NCBI RefSeq assembly: GCF_003057745.1
Contig: NZ_QBJD02000011.1
Coordinates: forward strand, 1-64,000
Direction of reading: 5' to 3'
Source: Enterobacter sp. RIT418
Lineage (GTDB): Bacteria; Pseudomonadota; Gammaproteobacteria; Enterobacterales; Enterobacteriaceae
Length of the DNA: 64,000 nucleotides
Shown here: positions 20,501 through 30,839 of the stretch, one piece after another
Layout: each line of letters begins with the position of its first letter
Numbering within the stretch: position 1 is the stretch's first letter
The notes under the pieces: generated by a model
Database searches by the model: none
Told to the model about the DNA's origin: nothing
Seen by the model: only the letters and a program-made list of their open reading frames with translations
Translations under genes and position numbers: made by a program

Positions 20501-21523
20501 ATGACCCAAATAATCCCGTCCGACTTCGAGATCGCAGGCGAAGAGAGCGCCGAGTTCGTGCCCATGCGCGGCGCGGCAAACCCGCACCTGCAAACCATGC
20601 TGCCGCGCCTGATCCGCCGCCGGCTTCAGTTCACGCCGCACTGGCAGCGCCTGGATTTGCCGGACGGCGACTTCGTGGACCTCGCCTGGAGCGAAGATCC
20701 CGAGCAGGCCCGCCACAAGCCGCGCCTGGTGGTGTTTCACGGTCTGGAGGGCAGCCTGCACAGCCCGTACGCGCACGGCCTGATCCAGGCCGCGAAAGAA
20801 CGCGGCTGGCTCGGCGTGGTGATGCATTTTCGCGGATGCAGCGGCGAACCGAACCGCCAGAAGCGGATTTACCATTCGGGTGAAACCGAAGACGGTACGT
20901 GGTTTTTAACGTGGCTGCGGGATAATTTTGGCCGCGTGCCGACGGCGGCGGTCGGCTATTCACTCGGCGGGAACATGCTGGCCTGCCTGCTGGCAAAAGA
21001 AAAAGACGCGGTTCCGCTGGATGCCGCCGTCATCGTCTCCGCGCCGTTTATGCTCGAGCAGTGCAGTTACCATATGGAAAAAGGCTTTTCCCGGGTCTAC
21101 CAGCGCTACCTGCTCAACCTGCTGAAGGCCAACGCCGCGCGCAAGCTCAAGGCCTATCCGGATACGCTGCCCGTCAGCCTGCAGCAGCTTAAGCGCGTAA
21201 AACGCCTGCGCGAGTTTGACGATCTGATTACCTCAAAGATCCACGGCTTCGCCGACGCGATTGACTATTACCGCCAGTGCAGCGCGATGCCGTTGCTCAA
21301 TCAAATTACAAAGCCGACGCTGATTATTCACGCGAAAGACGATCCGTTCATGGATCATCACTCGATTCCGGCTCCCGAGCATTTACCGGCGAACGTGCAG
21401 TACCAGCTCACCGAGTACGGCGGGCACGTCGGCTTCGTCGGCGGCACGCTGCGCCGACCGAAAATGTGGCTGGAGACGCGTATCCCCGACTGGCTTACGA
21501 CTTATCTGGAAGGTGTTAAATGA
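20501..21523 (+). CDS. yheT: YheT family alpha/beta hydrolase
   Basis: The 340-residue protein is an AB-hydrolase-4 (EMB8/YheT) family member. It shows the oxyanion segment [14 protein letters not shown], the nucleophile elbow GYSLGGNML, the acid-residue region [12 protein letters not shown] and a catalytic His in [10 protein letters not shown]. The natural substrate is unknown; family members are esterase-like. It overlaps yheU by 4 bp (ATGA), so the two are co-translated, and prkB follows. Confidence 0.94.
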   Translation: MTQIIPSDFEIAGEESAEFVPMRGAANPHLQTMLPRLIRRRLQFTPHWQRLDLPDGDFVDLAWSEDPEQARHKPRLVVFHGLEGSLHSPYAHGLIQAAKERGWLGVVMHFRGCSGEPNRQKRIYHSGETEDGTWFLTWLRDNFGRVPTAAVGYSLGGNMLACLLAKEKDAVPLDAAVIVSAPFMLEQCSYHMEKGFSRVYQRYLLNLLKANAARKLKAYPDTLPVSLQQLKRVKRLREFDDLITSKIHGFADAIDYYRQCSAMPLLNQITKPTLIIHAKDDPFMDHHSIPAPEHLPANVQYQLTEYGGHVGFVGGTLRRPKMWLETRIPDWLTTYLEGVK

Positions 21524-21738
21524 TTATCCCCTGGCAGGATCTGTCTCCCGAAACGCTCGATAATCTGATTGAAAGCTTTGTATTACGCGAAGGCACCGAT
21601 TATGGTGAACAAGAGCGTTCGCTTGAACAAAAGGTCGACGATGTGAAGCGCCAGCTGAAAAGCGGCGACGTGGTGCTGGTGTGGTCAGAACTGCATGAAA
21701 CGGTCAATATCATGCCCCGCAACGCGTTTCACGGCTGA
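21520..21738 (+). CDS. yheU: YheU family protein
   Basis: The 72-residue acidic protein begins [20 protein letters not shown] and contains [17 protein letters not shown]. It belongs to the UPF0270 family, whose function is unknown. Its start is coupled to the end of yheT and it is followed by prkB 30 bp later, the same order as in E. coli. Confidence 0.94.
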   Translation: MIIPWQDLSPETLDNLIESFVLREGTDYGEQERSLEQKVDDVKRQLKSGDVVLVWSELHETVNIMPRNAFHG

Positions 21739-21768
21739 TCTTTACATCTTTCCAGTCAGGGAGTTGCT

Positions 21769-22638
21769 ATGTCTGCCAGACATCCGGTTATTGCCGTAAC
21801 GGGTTCGAGTGGTGCGGGCACCACCACCACCAGCCTCGCCTTTCGCAAAATTTTCGCCCAGCTCAACCTGCGGGCGGCAGAGGTTGAGGGCGACAGCTTT
21901 CACCGCTACACGCGCCCCGAAATGGACATGGCCATTCGCAAAGCGCGCGATATGGGCAAACACATCAGCTATTTCGGCCCGGAGGCCAACGATTTCGGCC
22001 TGCTGGAGCAGACGTTTATTGAATACGGCCAGACCGGCAAGGGGCAGTCGCGCAAGTACCTGCACACCTATGACGAAGCCGTACCGTGGAACCAGGTTCC
22101 GGGAACCTTCACCCCGTGGCAGCCGCTGCCGGAGCCAACGGACGTGCTGTTTTACGAAGGGCTGCACGGCGGCGTGGTCACCCCGCAGCATGACGTGGCG
22201 CGCCACGTTGATCTGCTGGTCGGCGTGGTGCCTATCGTCAACCTTGAGTGGATCCAGAAGCTCACCCGCGACATCAGCGAGCGCGGGCACTCGCGCGAGG
22301 CGGTAATGGACTCCGTGGTGCGCTCCATGGAAGATTACATCAACTACCTGACGCCGCAGTTCTCACGCACCCACATCAACTTCCAGCGCGTGCCGACGGT
22401 AGACACCTCCAACCCGTTCGCGGCGAAAAGCATTCCTTCTCTGGACGAAAGCTTCGTGGTGATCCATTTCCGCAATCTGGAAGGGATTGATTACCCGTGG
22501 CTGCTGGCGATGCTGCAGGGTTCGTTTATTTCTCATATGAACACACTGGTGGTGCCAGGCGGGAAAATGGGGCTGGCGATGGAGTTAATCATGACGCCGC
22601 TGGTGCAGCGGCTGATGGAAGGCAAGCAGATCGCGTGA
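21769..22638 (+). CDS. prkB: Phosphoribulokinase-like protein PrkB
   Basis: The 289-residue protein has an N-terminal P-loop GSSGAGTTTTS and the phosphoribulokinase/uridine kinase pattern (VEGDSFHRYTRPEMD, DVLFYEGLHGGVV, VPIVNLEWIQKL). Enterics have no Calvin cycle, and the physiological substrate is not known. The ATG at 21769 follows AGGGAGTTGCT. It ends the yheT-yheU-prkB unit. Confidence 0.93.
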   Translation: MSARHPVIAVTGSSGAGTTTTSLAFRKIFAQLNLRAAEVEGDSFHRYTRPEMDMAIRKARDMGKHISYFGPEANDFGLLEQTFIEYGQTGKGQSRKYLHTYDEAVPWNQVPGTFTPWQPLPEPTDVLFYEGLHGGVVTPQHDVARHVDLLVGVVPIVNLEWIQKLTRDISERGHSREAVMDSVVRSMEDYINYLTPQFSRTHINFQRVPTVDTSNPFAAKSIPSLDESFVVIHFRNLEGIDYPWLLAMLQGSFISHMNTLVVPGGKMGLAMELIMTPLVQRLMEGKQIA

Positions 22639-22645
22639 GCATATT

Positions 22646-22678
22646 CCCTCTCCCCGTGGGAGAGGGTTAGGGTGAGGG
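22646..22678. repeat. Dispersed palindromic repeat, copy A
   Basis: CCCTCTCCC and GGGAGAGGG arms are followed by TTAGGGTGAGGG. The same unit occurs at 37166-37197, 58866-58902 and 58971-59005. It lies 8 bp after prkB, in the convergent gap with yhfA, and may act as a transcript end. Confidence 0.8.
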
Positions 22679-22704
22679 CATCAACGCGTATGATGCCCCT
22701 TGCA

Positions 22705-23109
22705 TCACGCCTCGATCACCTCATATGAATGGGTAATGTTCACCGCTTTCTCCAGCATGAGCGCCACGGAGCAGTACTTCTCAGCGGACAGGTCAACCGC
22801 GCGCGCCACCGCCGCGTCTTTCAGCTCTTTGCCCGTGACGATAAAGTGCAGGTTGATGTGCGTGAACAGGCGCGGCGCCTCTTCGCGACGTTCCGACGTC
22901 AGCTTCACTTCGCAATTGGTCACCTCCTGACGGCCTTTCTGCAGGATAGACACCACGTCAATCGCGCTGCATCCGCCTGCCGCCATCAGCACCATCTCCA
23001 TCGGGCTTGGCGCTTTATCGCCGGAGTTACCGTCCATCAAAATCTGGTGGCCGGAAGCGGACTCGCCCAGGAAGGTAAGCCCTTCGACCCATTTCACACG
23101 CGCTTGCAT
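22705..23109 (-). CDS. yhfA: OsmC family protein YhfA
   Basis: The 134-residue protein has the OsmC/Ohr fold signature with the reactive cysteines in AAGGCSAIDVVSIL and AEKYCSVALMLEKA. This suggests a thiol-dependent peroxide or redox function, though its substrate is not known. The start is the ATG at 23109 (MQARVKWVEGLTFL); an ATG 15 bp upstream gives MELIN and is less likely. It is divergent from crp. Confidence 0.93.
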   Translation of the reverse strand: MQARVKWVEGLTFLGESASGHQILMDGNSGDKAPSPMEMVLMAAGGCSAIDVVSILQKGRQEVTNCEVKLTSERREEAPRLFTHINLHFIVTGKELKDAAVARAVDLSAEKYCSVALMLEKAVNITHSYEVIEA

Positions 23110-23418
23110 ATTTATTAACTCCAACGTTGCATTTTTGGTGACAGATTACGCGCGCGTTACATTTCTCGCAACGGAAGGCGACCTGCATCATGCTGAAGCG
23201 AGACACCAGGAGACACGCGGCAAAAGCTATGCTAAAACACTCTGGATGCTACAGTAATACATTGACGTTACACATGTATGCAGAGGACATCAAACTTTAC
23301 TGGCTGCGACACATTAGACGGCCGACTTCCCAGGTATGGGTAAGAATTCGATTGCAAACCCAGAGTCAGGATGCAACGTATGGCTCTGGAGACAGCTTAT
23401 AACAGAGGATAACAGCGC
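23110..23418. promoter_or_regulatory. yhfA-crp divergent control region
   Basis: This 309-bp gene-free stretch resembles the E. coli crp leader: GCTATGCTAAAACA, GGATGCTACAGTAATACATT and AGCTTATAACAGAGGATAAC just before the start. A degenerate CRP-type site TGCAG-AGGACA-TCAAA lies at 23279-23294, where E. coli has the autoregulatory site TGCAA-AGGACG-TCACA. The downstream half is weaker here. No reading frame in it is convincing. Confidence 0.55.
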
Positions 23419-24051
23419 ATGGTGCTTGGCAAACCGCAAACAGACCCGACTCTCGAATGGTTCTTGTCTCATTGCCACATTCATAAGTACCCATCAAAGA
23501 GCACGCTGATTCACCAGGGTGAAAAAGCGGAAACGTTGTATTACATCGTTAAAGGCTCGGTGGCAGTGCTGATCAAAGATGAAGAAGGGAAAGAGATGAT
23601 CCTTTCTTATCTGAACCAGGGCGATTTCATCGGTGAACTGGGCCTGTTTGAAGAAGGCCAGGAACGTAGCGCCTGGGTTCGTGCAAAGACAGCATGTGAA
23701 GTGGCTGAAATTTCTTACAAAAAGTTCCGTCAGCTGATCCAGGTTAACCCGGACATCCTGATGCGTCTTTCTTCGCAGATGGCGCGCCGCCTGCAGGTTA
23801 CGTCTGAAAAAGTGGGCAACCTCGCCTTCCTCGACGTCACCGGTCGTATCGCACAGACCCTGCTGAACCTGGCGAAACAGCCAGACGCCATGACCCACCC
23901 TGACGGCATGCAAATTAAAATTACCCGCCAGGAGATTGGTCAGATCGTCGGTTGCTCCCGCGAAACGGTGGGTCGTATTCTGAAAATGCTGGAAGATCAG
24001 AACCTGATCTCTGCACACGGTAAAACCATCGTGGTTTACGGAACCCGTTAA
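23419..24051 (+). CDS. crp: cAMP receptor protein (catabolite activator)
   Basis: CRP (210 residues) is the global cAMP-dependent activator of catabolic genes. The N-terminal cyclic-nucleotide domain contains [24 protein letters not shown] with the cAMP-contacting Glu and Arg/Ser. The C-helix and the DNA-binding HTH follow ([22 protein letters not shown], about 170-191). It begins [20 protein letters not shown] and is essentially identical to the E. coli protein. Its own transcript ends at the hairpin 9 bp downstream. Confidence 0.99.
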   Translation: MVLGKPQTDPTLEWFLSHCHIHKYPSKSTLIHQGEKAETLYYIVKGSVAVLIKDEEGKEMILSYLNQGDFIGELGLFEEGQERSAWVRAKTACEVAEISYKKFRQLIQVNPDILMRLSSQMARRLQVTSEKVGNLAFLDVTGRIAQTLLNLAKQPDAMTHPDGMQIKITRQEIGQIVGCSRETVGRILKMLEDQNLISAHGKTIVVYGTR

Positions 24052-24059
24052 TTCCGGTC

Positions 24060-24097
24060 AAACGGCGTGCCACCGCAGGGTGTCACGCCGTTTTTGT
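24060..24097 (+). terminator. Rho-independent terminator of crp
   Basis: The 10-bp stem AAACGGCGTG/CACGCCGTTT has a 14-nt loop and runs into TTTTTGT. It starts 9 bp after the crp stop and ends before the yhfK start. Confidence 0.88.
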
Positions 24098-24108
24098 CTC
24101 TATCCCCC

Positions 24109-26196
24109 ATGTGGCGCAGGCTGATCTATCACCCGGAAGTAAACTACGCACTGCGACAAACGCTGGTGTTGTGCCTGCCCGTGGCCGTTGGCCTCATTTT
24201 TGGGCATCTCCAGCAGGGGCTGCTGTTTTCCCTGGTGCCCGCCTGCTGCAACATTGCCGGGCTGGACACGCCGCACAAGCGCTTTTTCAAACGCCTGATC
24301 GTTGGCGGCAGCCTGTTTGCCGGATGTAGCCTCGCCGTTCAGCTGCTGTTGGCGCGCGATATTCCACTGCCGCTGATTTTAACCGTACTGGCGATGACGC
24401 TCGGCGTTACTGCTGAAATCAGTTCGCTGCACGCCCGCCTGCTGCCCGCCTCGCTGATCGCCGCCATTTTCACCCTAAGCCTCGCGGGCAATATGCCGGT
24501 ATGGGAGCCGCTGCTGATCTACGCCCTCGGCACGCTGTGGTACGGCGTATTCAACTGGTTTTGGTTCTGGCTGTGGCGGGAACAGCCGCTGCGCGAATCC
24601 CTGAGCCTGCTCTACGTTCAGTTGGCCGACTACTGCGAAGCCAAATACACCCTGCTCACGCAGCATACCGACCCGGAAAAATCCCTGCCGCCGCTGCTGA
24701 CGCGCCAGCAGAAGGTGGTCGATCTCATCAGCCAGTGCTACCAGCAGCTGCACATGCTCGCCGCGAATAAAAACCACGAGTACAAGCGGCTGCTGCGCAT
24801 CTTCCAGGTGGGGCTGGATCTGCAGGAGCATATCTCCGTGAGCCTGCACCACCCGCAGGAGGTGCAGAAGCTGGTCGAGCGCAGCCACGCGGAAGCGGTG
24901 ATCCGCTGGAACGCGCAGACGGTTTCGGCGCGCCTGCGCGTGCTGGCTGACGACATTCTGTATCACCGCTTTCCCACGCGCTTCAGCATGGAAAAGCAGC
25001 TCGGCGCGCTGGAGAAAATTGCCCGCCAGCATCCTGATAACCCGGTCGGCCAGTTCGCGGCATGGCACTTCAGCCGCATCGCCCGCGTTTTACGCACGCA
25101 GCGCCCGCTCTACCCGCGCGACCTGATGGCCGACAAGCAGAAGCGCCTGCCGCTGCTGCCCGCCCTGAAAAGCTATCTGTCGCTCAAATCCGCAGCCCTG
25201 CGCAACGCCGCGCGCATCAGCGTGATGTTGAGCATCGCCAGCCTGATGGGCATGGCGCTGCACCTGCCGAAGCCGTACTGGATCCTCATGACCGTGCTGT
25301 TTGTTACCCAAAACGGCTACGGGGCGACGCGCGTGCGCATTCTGCACCGGGCGGGCGGCACGATGGCGGGGCTAATTATTGCGGGCGTAACGCTGCACTT
25401 CCACGTGCCGGAAGGGTATACGCTGGCGGGAATGCTGGTGGTTACGCTGGTGAGCTACCTGATCATCCGCAAAAACTACGGCTGGGCGATGGTCGGCTTT
25501 ACGGTGACCGCGGTGTATACCCTGCAGCTGCTCACGCTCAACGGCGAGCAGTTTATCGTCGCCAGGCTGGTTGATACGCTGATTGGCTGCCTGATCGCCT
25601 TCGGCGGCATGGTCTGGCTGTGGCCGCAGTGGCAGAGCGGGCTGCTGCGCCAGAACGCCCACGACGCGCTCGAAGCCGACCAGGATGCCATCCGCTTAAT
25701 CCTGAGCAACGATCCGCAGCCTTCGCCGCTGGCGTATCAGCGCATGCGGGTCAATCAGGCGCACAACGCCCTGTTCAACTCCCTTAATCAGGCGATGCAG
25801 GAGCCGGGCTTTAACTCGCACTATCTCGCCGACATGAGGCTATGGGTGACGCACAGCCAGTTTATCGTTGAGCATATCAACGCCATGACCACGCTGGCGC
25901 GCGAGCACACGATGCTGACGCCGGATCTGGCGCAGCGCTATTTGCAATCATGTGAAATTGGCCTGCAGCGCTGTCAGCAGCGGCTGGAGTATGATGCGCC
26001 GGGCGAGTCGGGGGATTCAAACATTCTGGAAGCGCCGGAAACGCTGACCCACGGGCCGATGAGCACCCTGGAGCAGCATTTGCAGCGCGTGCTGGGCCAC
26101 CTGAACACCATGCACACCATTTCGTCGGTGGCATGGCGCCAGCGCCCGCATCACGGGATTTGGTTAACGCGCATTTTAAAACGCACGCCGTACTGA
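24109..26196 (+). CDS. yhfK: YhfK, FUSC/YccS-like inner membrane protein
   Basis: The 695-residue protein shows two sets of hydrophobic segments (about 17-155 and 385-520) separated by a long soluble part, the YccS/FUSC arrangement linked to aromatic-acid or small-molecule export. Substrate unknown. The start is ATG 24109 (MWRRLIYHPEVNYALRQ); the open frame to 24067 would be translated across the crp terminator and is rejected. Transcription from crp read-through or an own promoter within the short gap cannot be decided. It is convergent with argD. Confidence 0.92.
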   Translation: MWRRLIYHPEVNYALRQTLVLCLPVAVGLIFGHLQQGLLFSLVPACCNIAGLDTPHKRFFKRLIVGGSLFAGCSLAVQLLLARDIPLPLILTVLAMTLGVTAEISSLHARLLPASLIAAIFTLSLAGNMPVWEPLLIYALGTLWYGVFNWFWFWLWREQPLRESLSLLYVQLADYCEAKYTLLTQHTDPEKSLPPLLTRQQKVVDLISQCYQQLHMLAANKNHEYKRLLRIFQVGLDLQEHISVSLHHPQEVQKLVERSHAEAVIRWNAQTVSARLRVLADDILYHRFPTRFSMEKQLGALEKIARQHPDNPVGQFAAWHFSRIARVLRTQRPLYPRDLMADKQKRLPLLPALKSYLSLKSAALRNAARISVMLSIASLMGMALHLPKPYWILMTVLFVTQNGYGATRVRILHRAGGTMAGLIIAGVTLHFHVPEGYTLAGMLVVTLVSYLIIRKNYGWAMVGFTVTAVYTLQLLTLNGEQFIVARLVDTLIGCLIAFGGMVWLWPQWQSGLLRQNAHDALEADQDAIRLILSNDPQPSPLAYQRMRVNQAHNALFNSLNQAMQEPGFNSHYLADMRLWVTHSQFIVEHINAMTTLAREHTMLTPDLAQRYLQSCEIGLQRCQQRLEYDAPGESGDSNILEAPETLTHGPMSTLEQHLQRVLGHLNTMHTISSVAWRQRPHHGIWLTRILKRTPY

Positions 26197-26211
26197 GTGT
26201 GTCGCGTGAGA

Positions 26212-27453
<1,242 letters not shown>

Positions 27454-27463
27454 TCACAGAGAT

Positions 27464-27502
27464 TGTGAAAATATAATCACAAAATATGCATAAAAAATCA
27501 CA
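27464..27502 (-). promoter_or_regulatory. Tandem ARG boxes (ArgR operator) of argD
   Basis: Two 18-bp imperfect palindromes, TGTGAAAATATAATCACA (27464-27481) and TATGCATAAAAAATCACA (27485-27502), are separated by exactly 3 bp (AAA). This is the hallmark geometry for hexameric ArgR. The A+T-rich centre and TGAAA/AATCA half-sites fit the ARG box consensus. Confidence 0.8.
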
Positions 27503-27518
27503 GCAAGGCAATAGATAT

Positions 27519-28082
27519 TCAGCGATTGAGAAAATTCGCCAGCAGCGGGTGCCCCTGCTCGCTGAGAATGCTTTCCGGGTGGAACTGAACCCCTTCGAGA
27601 TCCCATTCCCGATGACGGATGCCCATGATCTCCTGCGTCTCGCTTCGGGCGGTCACCTCGAAGCAGGCGGGCAGCGTCGGCGGATCAATCACCAGAGAAT
27701 GGTAGCGCGTCACGGTCAGCGGGTTGTTTAACCCCGCGAAGACGCCCGCGCCCGTATGGGTAATCGGTGAGGTTTTGCCGTGCATCACCTTCGCGGCGCG
27801 CACGATGGTGGCACCGAAGACCTGCGCGATGGCCTGGTGGCCCAGGCAAACGCCCAGAATCGGCAGCCTGCCCGCACAGTGGCGAATAGCGCCCAGCGAA
27901 ACGCCGGATTCTGACGGCGTACACGGCCCCGGAGAGATGACGATTTTCTGCGGGGCCAGCGCGTCGATATCGGCGAGCGCGATCTCGTCATTGCGACGCA
28001 CCACCACCTCGGCGCCGAGTTCGCAAAAATACTGGTAAAGGTTCCAGGTGAAGGAATCGTAGTTATCAATCAGCAGGATCAT
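27519..28082 (-). CDS. pabA: Aminodeoxychorismate synthase glutaminase component
   Basis: PabA (187 residues) is a class-I glutamine amidotransferase that feeds ammonia to PabB for 4-amino-4-deoxychorismate, in p-aminobenzoate and folate synthesis. The triad is visible: Cys79 in [10 protein letters not shown] and His/Glu in VQFHPESIL near residues 168-170; the oxyanion segment SPGPCTPSE is intact. The ATG at 28082 begins [19 protein letters not shown]. It lies between fic and argD as in E. coli. Confidence 0.97.
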   Translation of the reverse strand: MILLIDNYDSFTWNLYQYFCELGAEVVVRRNDEIALADIDALAPQKIVISPGPCTPSESGVSLGAIRHCAGRLPILGVCLGHQAIAQVFGATIVRAAKVMHGKTSPITHTGAGVFAGLNNPLTVTRYHSLVIDPPTLPACFEVTARSETQEIMGIRHREWDLEGVQFHPESILSEQGHPLLANFLNR

Positions 28083-28112
28083 GGCGGCTCCAGAAAAAAA
28101 GGCCGCCCTATT

Positions 28113-28697
28113 CTACTCAGTTTCCCGCGCGTCGCTCACTACTTTGGCAAAGATGGCGTTCAGGTCCCTCACATCGCCCGTTGCGCCGCTGCGGTTCGCC
28201 GCGACCCAGCGCTCGGGGTCGATATCCCGCCAGTCCAGCGCGTAGCCCGCGTGGATCGCCAGCTGCTCAAAGAACACGCGCTGGGCGATGCCGTTACCGT
28301 TGATGAACGGGTGAAGCATGTTGATTTCGCAGTAGTAGTGGCTAATTTTCTCAACAAATGCGTCTTTTTCAAGGCCGACCAGATACTTGTCGCCTTCCAG
28401 ATCGGCCATCAGCTCATTTCCCATCTTCTCGATGTATTCGAAATGGCAGAAGGGAATGTCGCCTTTAGAAATATCGTCGGTACGGAACTCGCCTGCCTGC
28501 TTCATTTCTCTGCGATATAAATGGCGGTGGATGAGGCACAGATGGGGCAGGCCGGGCGCAGAAGGCCCAAGCTCCAGCGTCTCGATGTCGGGCTCTGAAG
28601 GACCATGGCCTTTTTCAAGAAGACAACTGGCCTGAAAATTGACGCTACGCTGCTGCTCCCAGAGACGGGATTTTTGCCTGTCGGTGAGTTTTTTCAC
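28113..28697 (-). CDS. YhfG-Fic chimera: antitoxin N-terminus joined to a degenerate Fic domain
   Basis: The 194-residue chain has two parts. Residues 1-28 (MKKLTDRQKSRLWEQQR... through Glu28) match the start of YhfG (EcFicA), the small antitoxin encoded just before fic in E. coli. They keep Ser24 and Glu28 of its inhibitory (S/T)xxxE(G/N) motif, with Lys29 in place of Gly. From about residue 38 the chain matches Fic: LELGPSAPGLPHLCLIHRHLY, DIPFCHFEYIEKMGNELM, HYYCEINMLHP and IFAKVVSDARETE. The first 45-50 residues of normal Fic and the second half of YhfG are missing, roughly 180 bp. The Fic motif is HPFINGNGIAQR (129-140): the usual acidic residue is Asn and the first Arg is Ile, while His129, Asn135 and Arg140 remain. 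The WAG(x)xR segment reads KQAGEFR. Fic enzymes AMPylate proteins; activity here is uncertain. Confidence 0.85.
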   Translation of the reverse strand: MKKLTDRQKSRLWEQQRSVNFQASCLLEKGHGPSEPDIETLELGPSAPGLPHLCLIHRHLYRREMKQAGEFRTDDISKGDIPFCHFEYIEKMGNELMADLEGDKYLVGLEKDAFVEKISHYYCEINMLHPFINGNGIAQRVFFEQLAIHAGYALDWRDIDPERWVAANRSGATGDVRDLNAIFAKVVSDARETE

Positions 28698-28770
28698 TTA
28701 ACGCCTCCCTGAAGATGTCCGTTTGCCACAAGTATAAGCGGCAAAACGCGCTTTCGCAGGAAGGGGGATG

Positions 28771-28794
28771 ACGCGGGCAGGACGTCGCCCGCGT
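28771..28794 (-). other. Stem-loop between ppiA and the yhfG-fic chimera
   Basis: The arms ACGCGGGC and GCCCGCGT pair over 8 bp with an 8-nt loop, 8 bp after the ppiA stop. There is no clear U-run on the minus strand, so it is a weak terminator or 3' stabilising hairpin. Confidence 0.5.
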
Positions 28795-28802
28795 TAGGGG
28801 GA

Positions 28803-29384
<582 letters not shown>

Positions 29385-29514
29385 TTAACAAAGCGCAGTG
29401 TATAAAGCGAATGGCTTGATTCTAAAGAGCAGTATGGACCGAGGCCAGACTTTTACCTAATTTTACGAAATTGAAACAGTTGTAACGACGCAAACGATTG
29501 GTTATCACAACTTT

Positions 29515-29536
29515 TTATGTGATCAACATCACATAA
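29515..29536. promoter_or_regulatory. CRP binding site between ppiA and tsgA
   Basis: TGTGA-TCAACA-TCACA (29518-29533) is a perfect match to the CRP half-sites, with symmetrical TTA/TAA flanks. It is centred about 150 bp from the ppiA start and 126 bp from the tsgA start, so which promoter it serves is not certain. Confidence 0.85.
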
Positions 29537-29651
29537 AAAACTGCAATCGATCGTAAATTTTCCTGAAAAGGTGGGAATGGATCACTTTCGAGACTAGAAT
29601 TTGCCCGCTCTCAGCGCCCTCCGGCGCTTTTCTTTTTTCAACAGGCCAGAC

Positions 29652-30830
29652 ATGACTAACAGCAACCGCATCAAGCTCACATGGATCAGCTTCTTCTCCT
29701 ACGCCCTGACCGGCGCGTTGGTGATCGTCACCGGGATGGTGATGGGAAATATCGCAGACTACTTCCAGCTGCCCGTTTCCAGCATGAGTAACACCTTCAC
29801 CTTCCTCAACGCGGGGATCCTGATCTCCATTTTCCTGAACGCCTGGCTGATGGAAATCGTGCCGCTGAAAACCCAGCTGCGCTTCGGTTTTGTGCTGATG
29901 GTCGCCGCCGTGGCGGGCCTGATGCTGAGCCACAGCATCGCCCTGTTCTCCGCCGCCATGTTCGTGCTTGGACTCGTAAGCGGGATCACCATGTCGATCG
30001 GTACGTTCCTCATTACCCACATGTATGAGGGCCGCCAGCGCGGTGCGCGCCTGCTGTTTACCGACTCCTTCTTCAGCATGGCCGGGATGATTTTCCCGAT
30101 GGTCGCCGCCGTTCTGCTGGCGCGCAGCATCGAGTGGTACTGGGTGTATGCCTGTATCGGCCTGGTCTACGTGGCGATCTTTATCCTGACCTTCGGCTGC
30201 GAGTTCCCGGTGCTGGGTAAAAAAGCGCAGACCGCGGCGGAACCCGTTGCCAAAGAGAAGTGGGGCATCGGCGTGCTGTTCCTTTCCATCGCCGCCCTGT
30301 GCTACATCCTCGGCCAGCTGGGCTTTATCTCCTGGGTCCCGGAATACGCGAAGGGGCTGGGCATGAGCCTGAACGACGCGGGCAAGCTGGTGAGCGACTT
30401 CTGGATGTCCTATATGTTCGGCATGTGGGCATTTAGCTTCATCCTGCGCTTCTTCGACCTGCAGCGCATCCTGACCGTGCTGGCAGGCCTGGCGACCGTG
30501 CTGATGTACCTGTTCATCAACGGCTCTCCTGAGCATATGCCGTGGTTCATCCTGACCCTGGGCTTCTTCTCCAGCGCAATCTACACCTCGATCATCACCC
30601 TGGGCTCGCTGCAGACCAAAGTCGCCTCGCCGAAGCTGGTGAACTTCGTACTGACCTGCGGCACCATCGGTACGATGCTGACCTTCGTGGTGACCGGCCC
30701 GATCGTGGCCCACAGCGGCCCGCTGGCGGCGCTGCACACCGCTAACGGCCTGTACGCCGTGGTGTTTGTGATGTGCTTCATCCTGGGCTTCGTGACCCGC
30801 CACCGCCAGCACAATACGCCAGCGGCGTAA
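29652..30830 (+). CDS. tsgA: MFS transporter TsgA
   Basis: TsgA (392 residues) is a major facilitator superfamily membrane protein with about 12 hydrophobic segments, from [20 protein letters not shown] to [19 protein letters not shown]. The substrate is not established; the name comes from tellurite/selenite/gold effects in Salmonella. The start is ATG 29652 ([15 protein letters not shown]); 17 in-frame upstream codons are not used by relatives. It ends in a strong terminator that overlaps the codA 3' end. Confidence 0.94.
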   Translation: MTNSNRIKLTWISFFSYALTGALVIVTGMVMGNIADYFQLPVSSMSNTFTFLNAGILISIFLNAWLMEIVPLKTQLRFGFVLMVAAVAGLMLSHSIALFSAAMFVLGLVSGITMSIGTFLITHMYEGRQRGARLLFTDSFFSMAGMIFPMVAAVLLARSIEWYWVYACIGLVYVAIFILTFGCEFPVLGKKAQTAAEPVAKEKWGIGVLFLSIAALCYILGQLGFISWVPEYAKGLGMSLNDAGKLVSDFWMSYMFGMWAFSFILRFFDLQRILTVLAGLATVLMYLFINGSPEHMPWFILTLGFFSSAIYTSIITLGSLQTKVASPKLVNFVLTCGTIGTMLTFVVTGPIVAHSGPLAALHTANGLYAVVFVMCFILGFVTRHRQHNTPAA

Positions 30831-30839
30831 CGCCTACCC

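Noticed and set aside
29529..30812. 427-codon open frame on the minus strand
   Set aside because: Exactly antisense to tsgA, a clear transporter; composition is Gln/His/Arg-rich low complexity from complementary codons, no start site and no known family.
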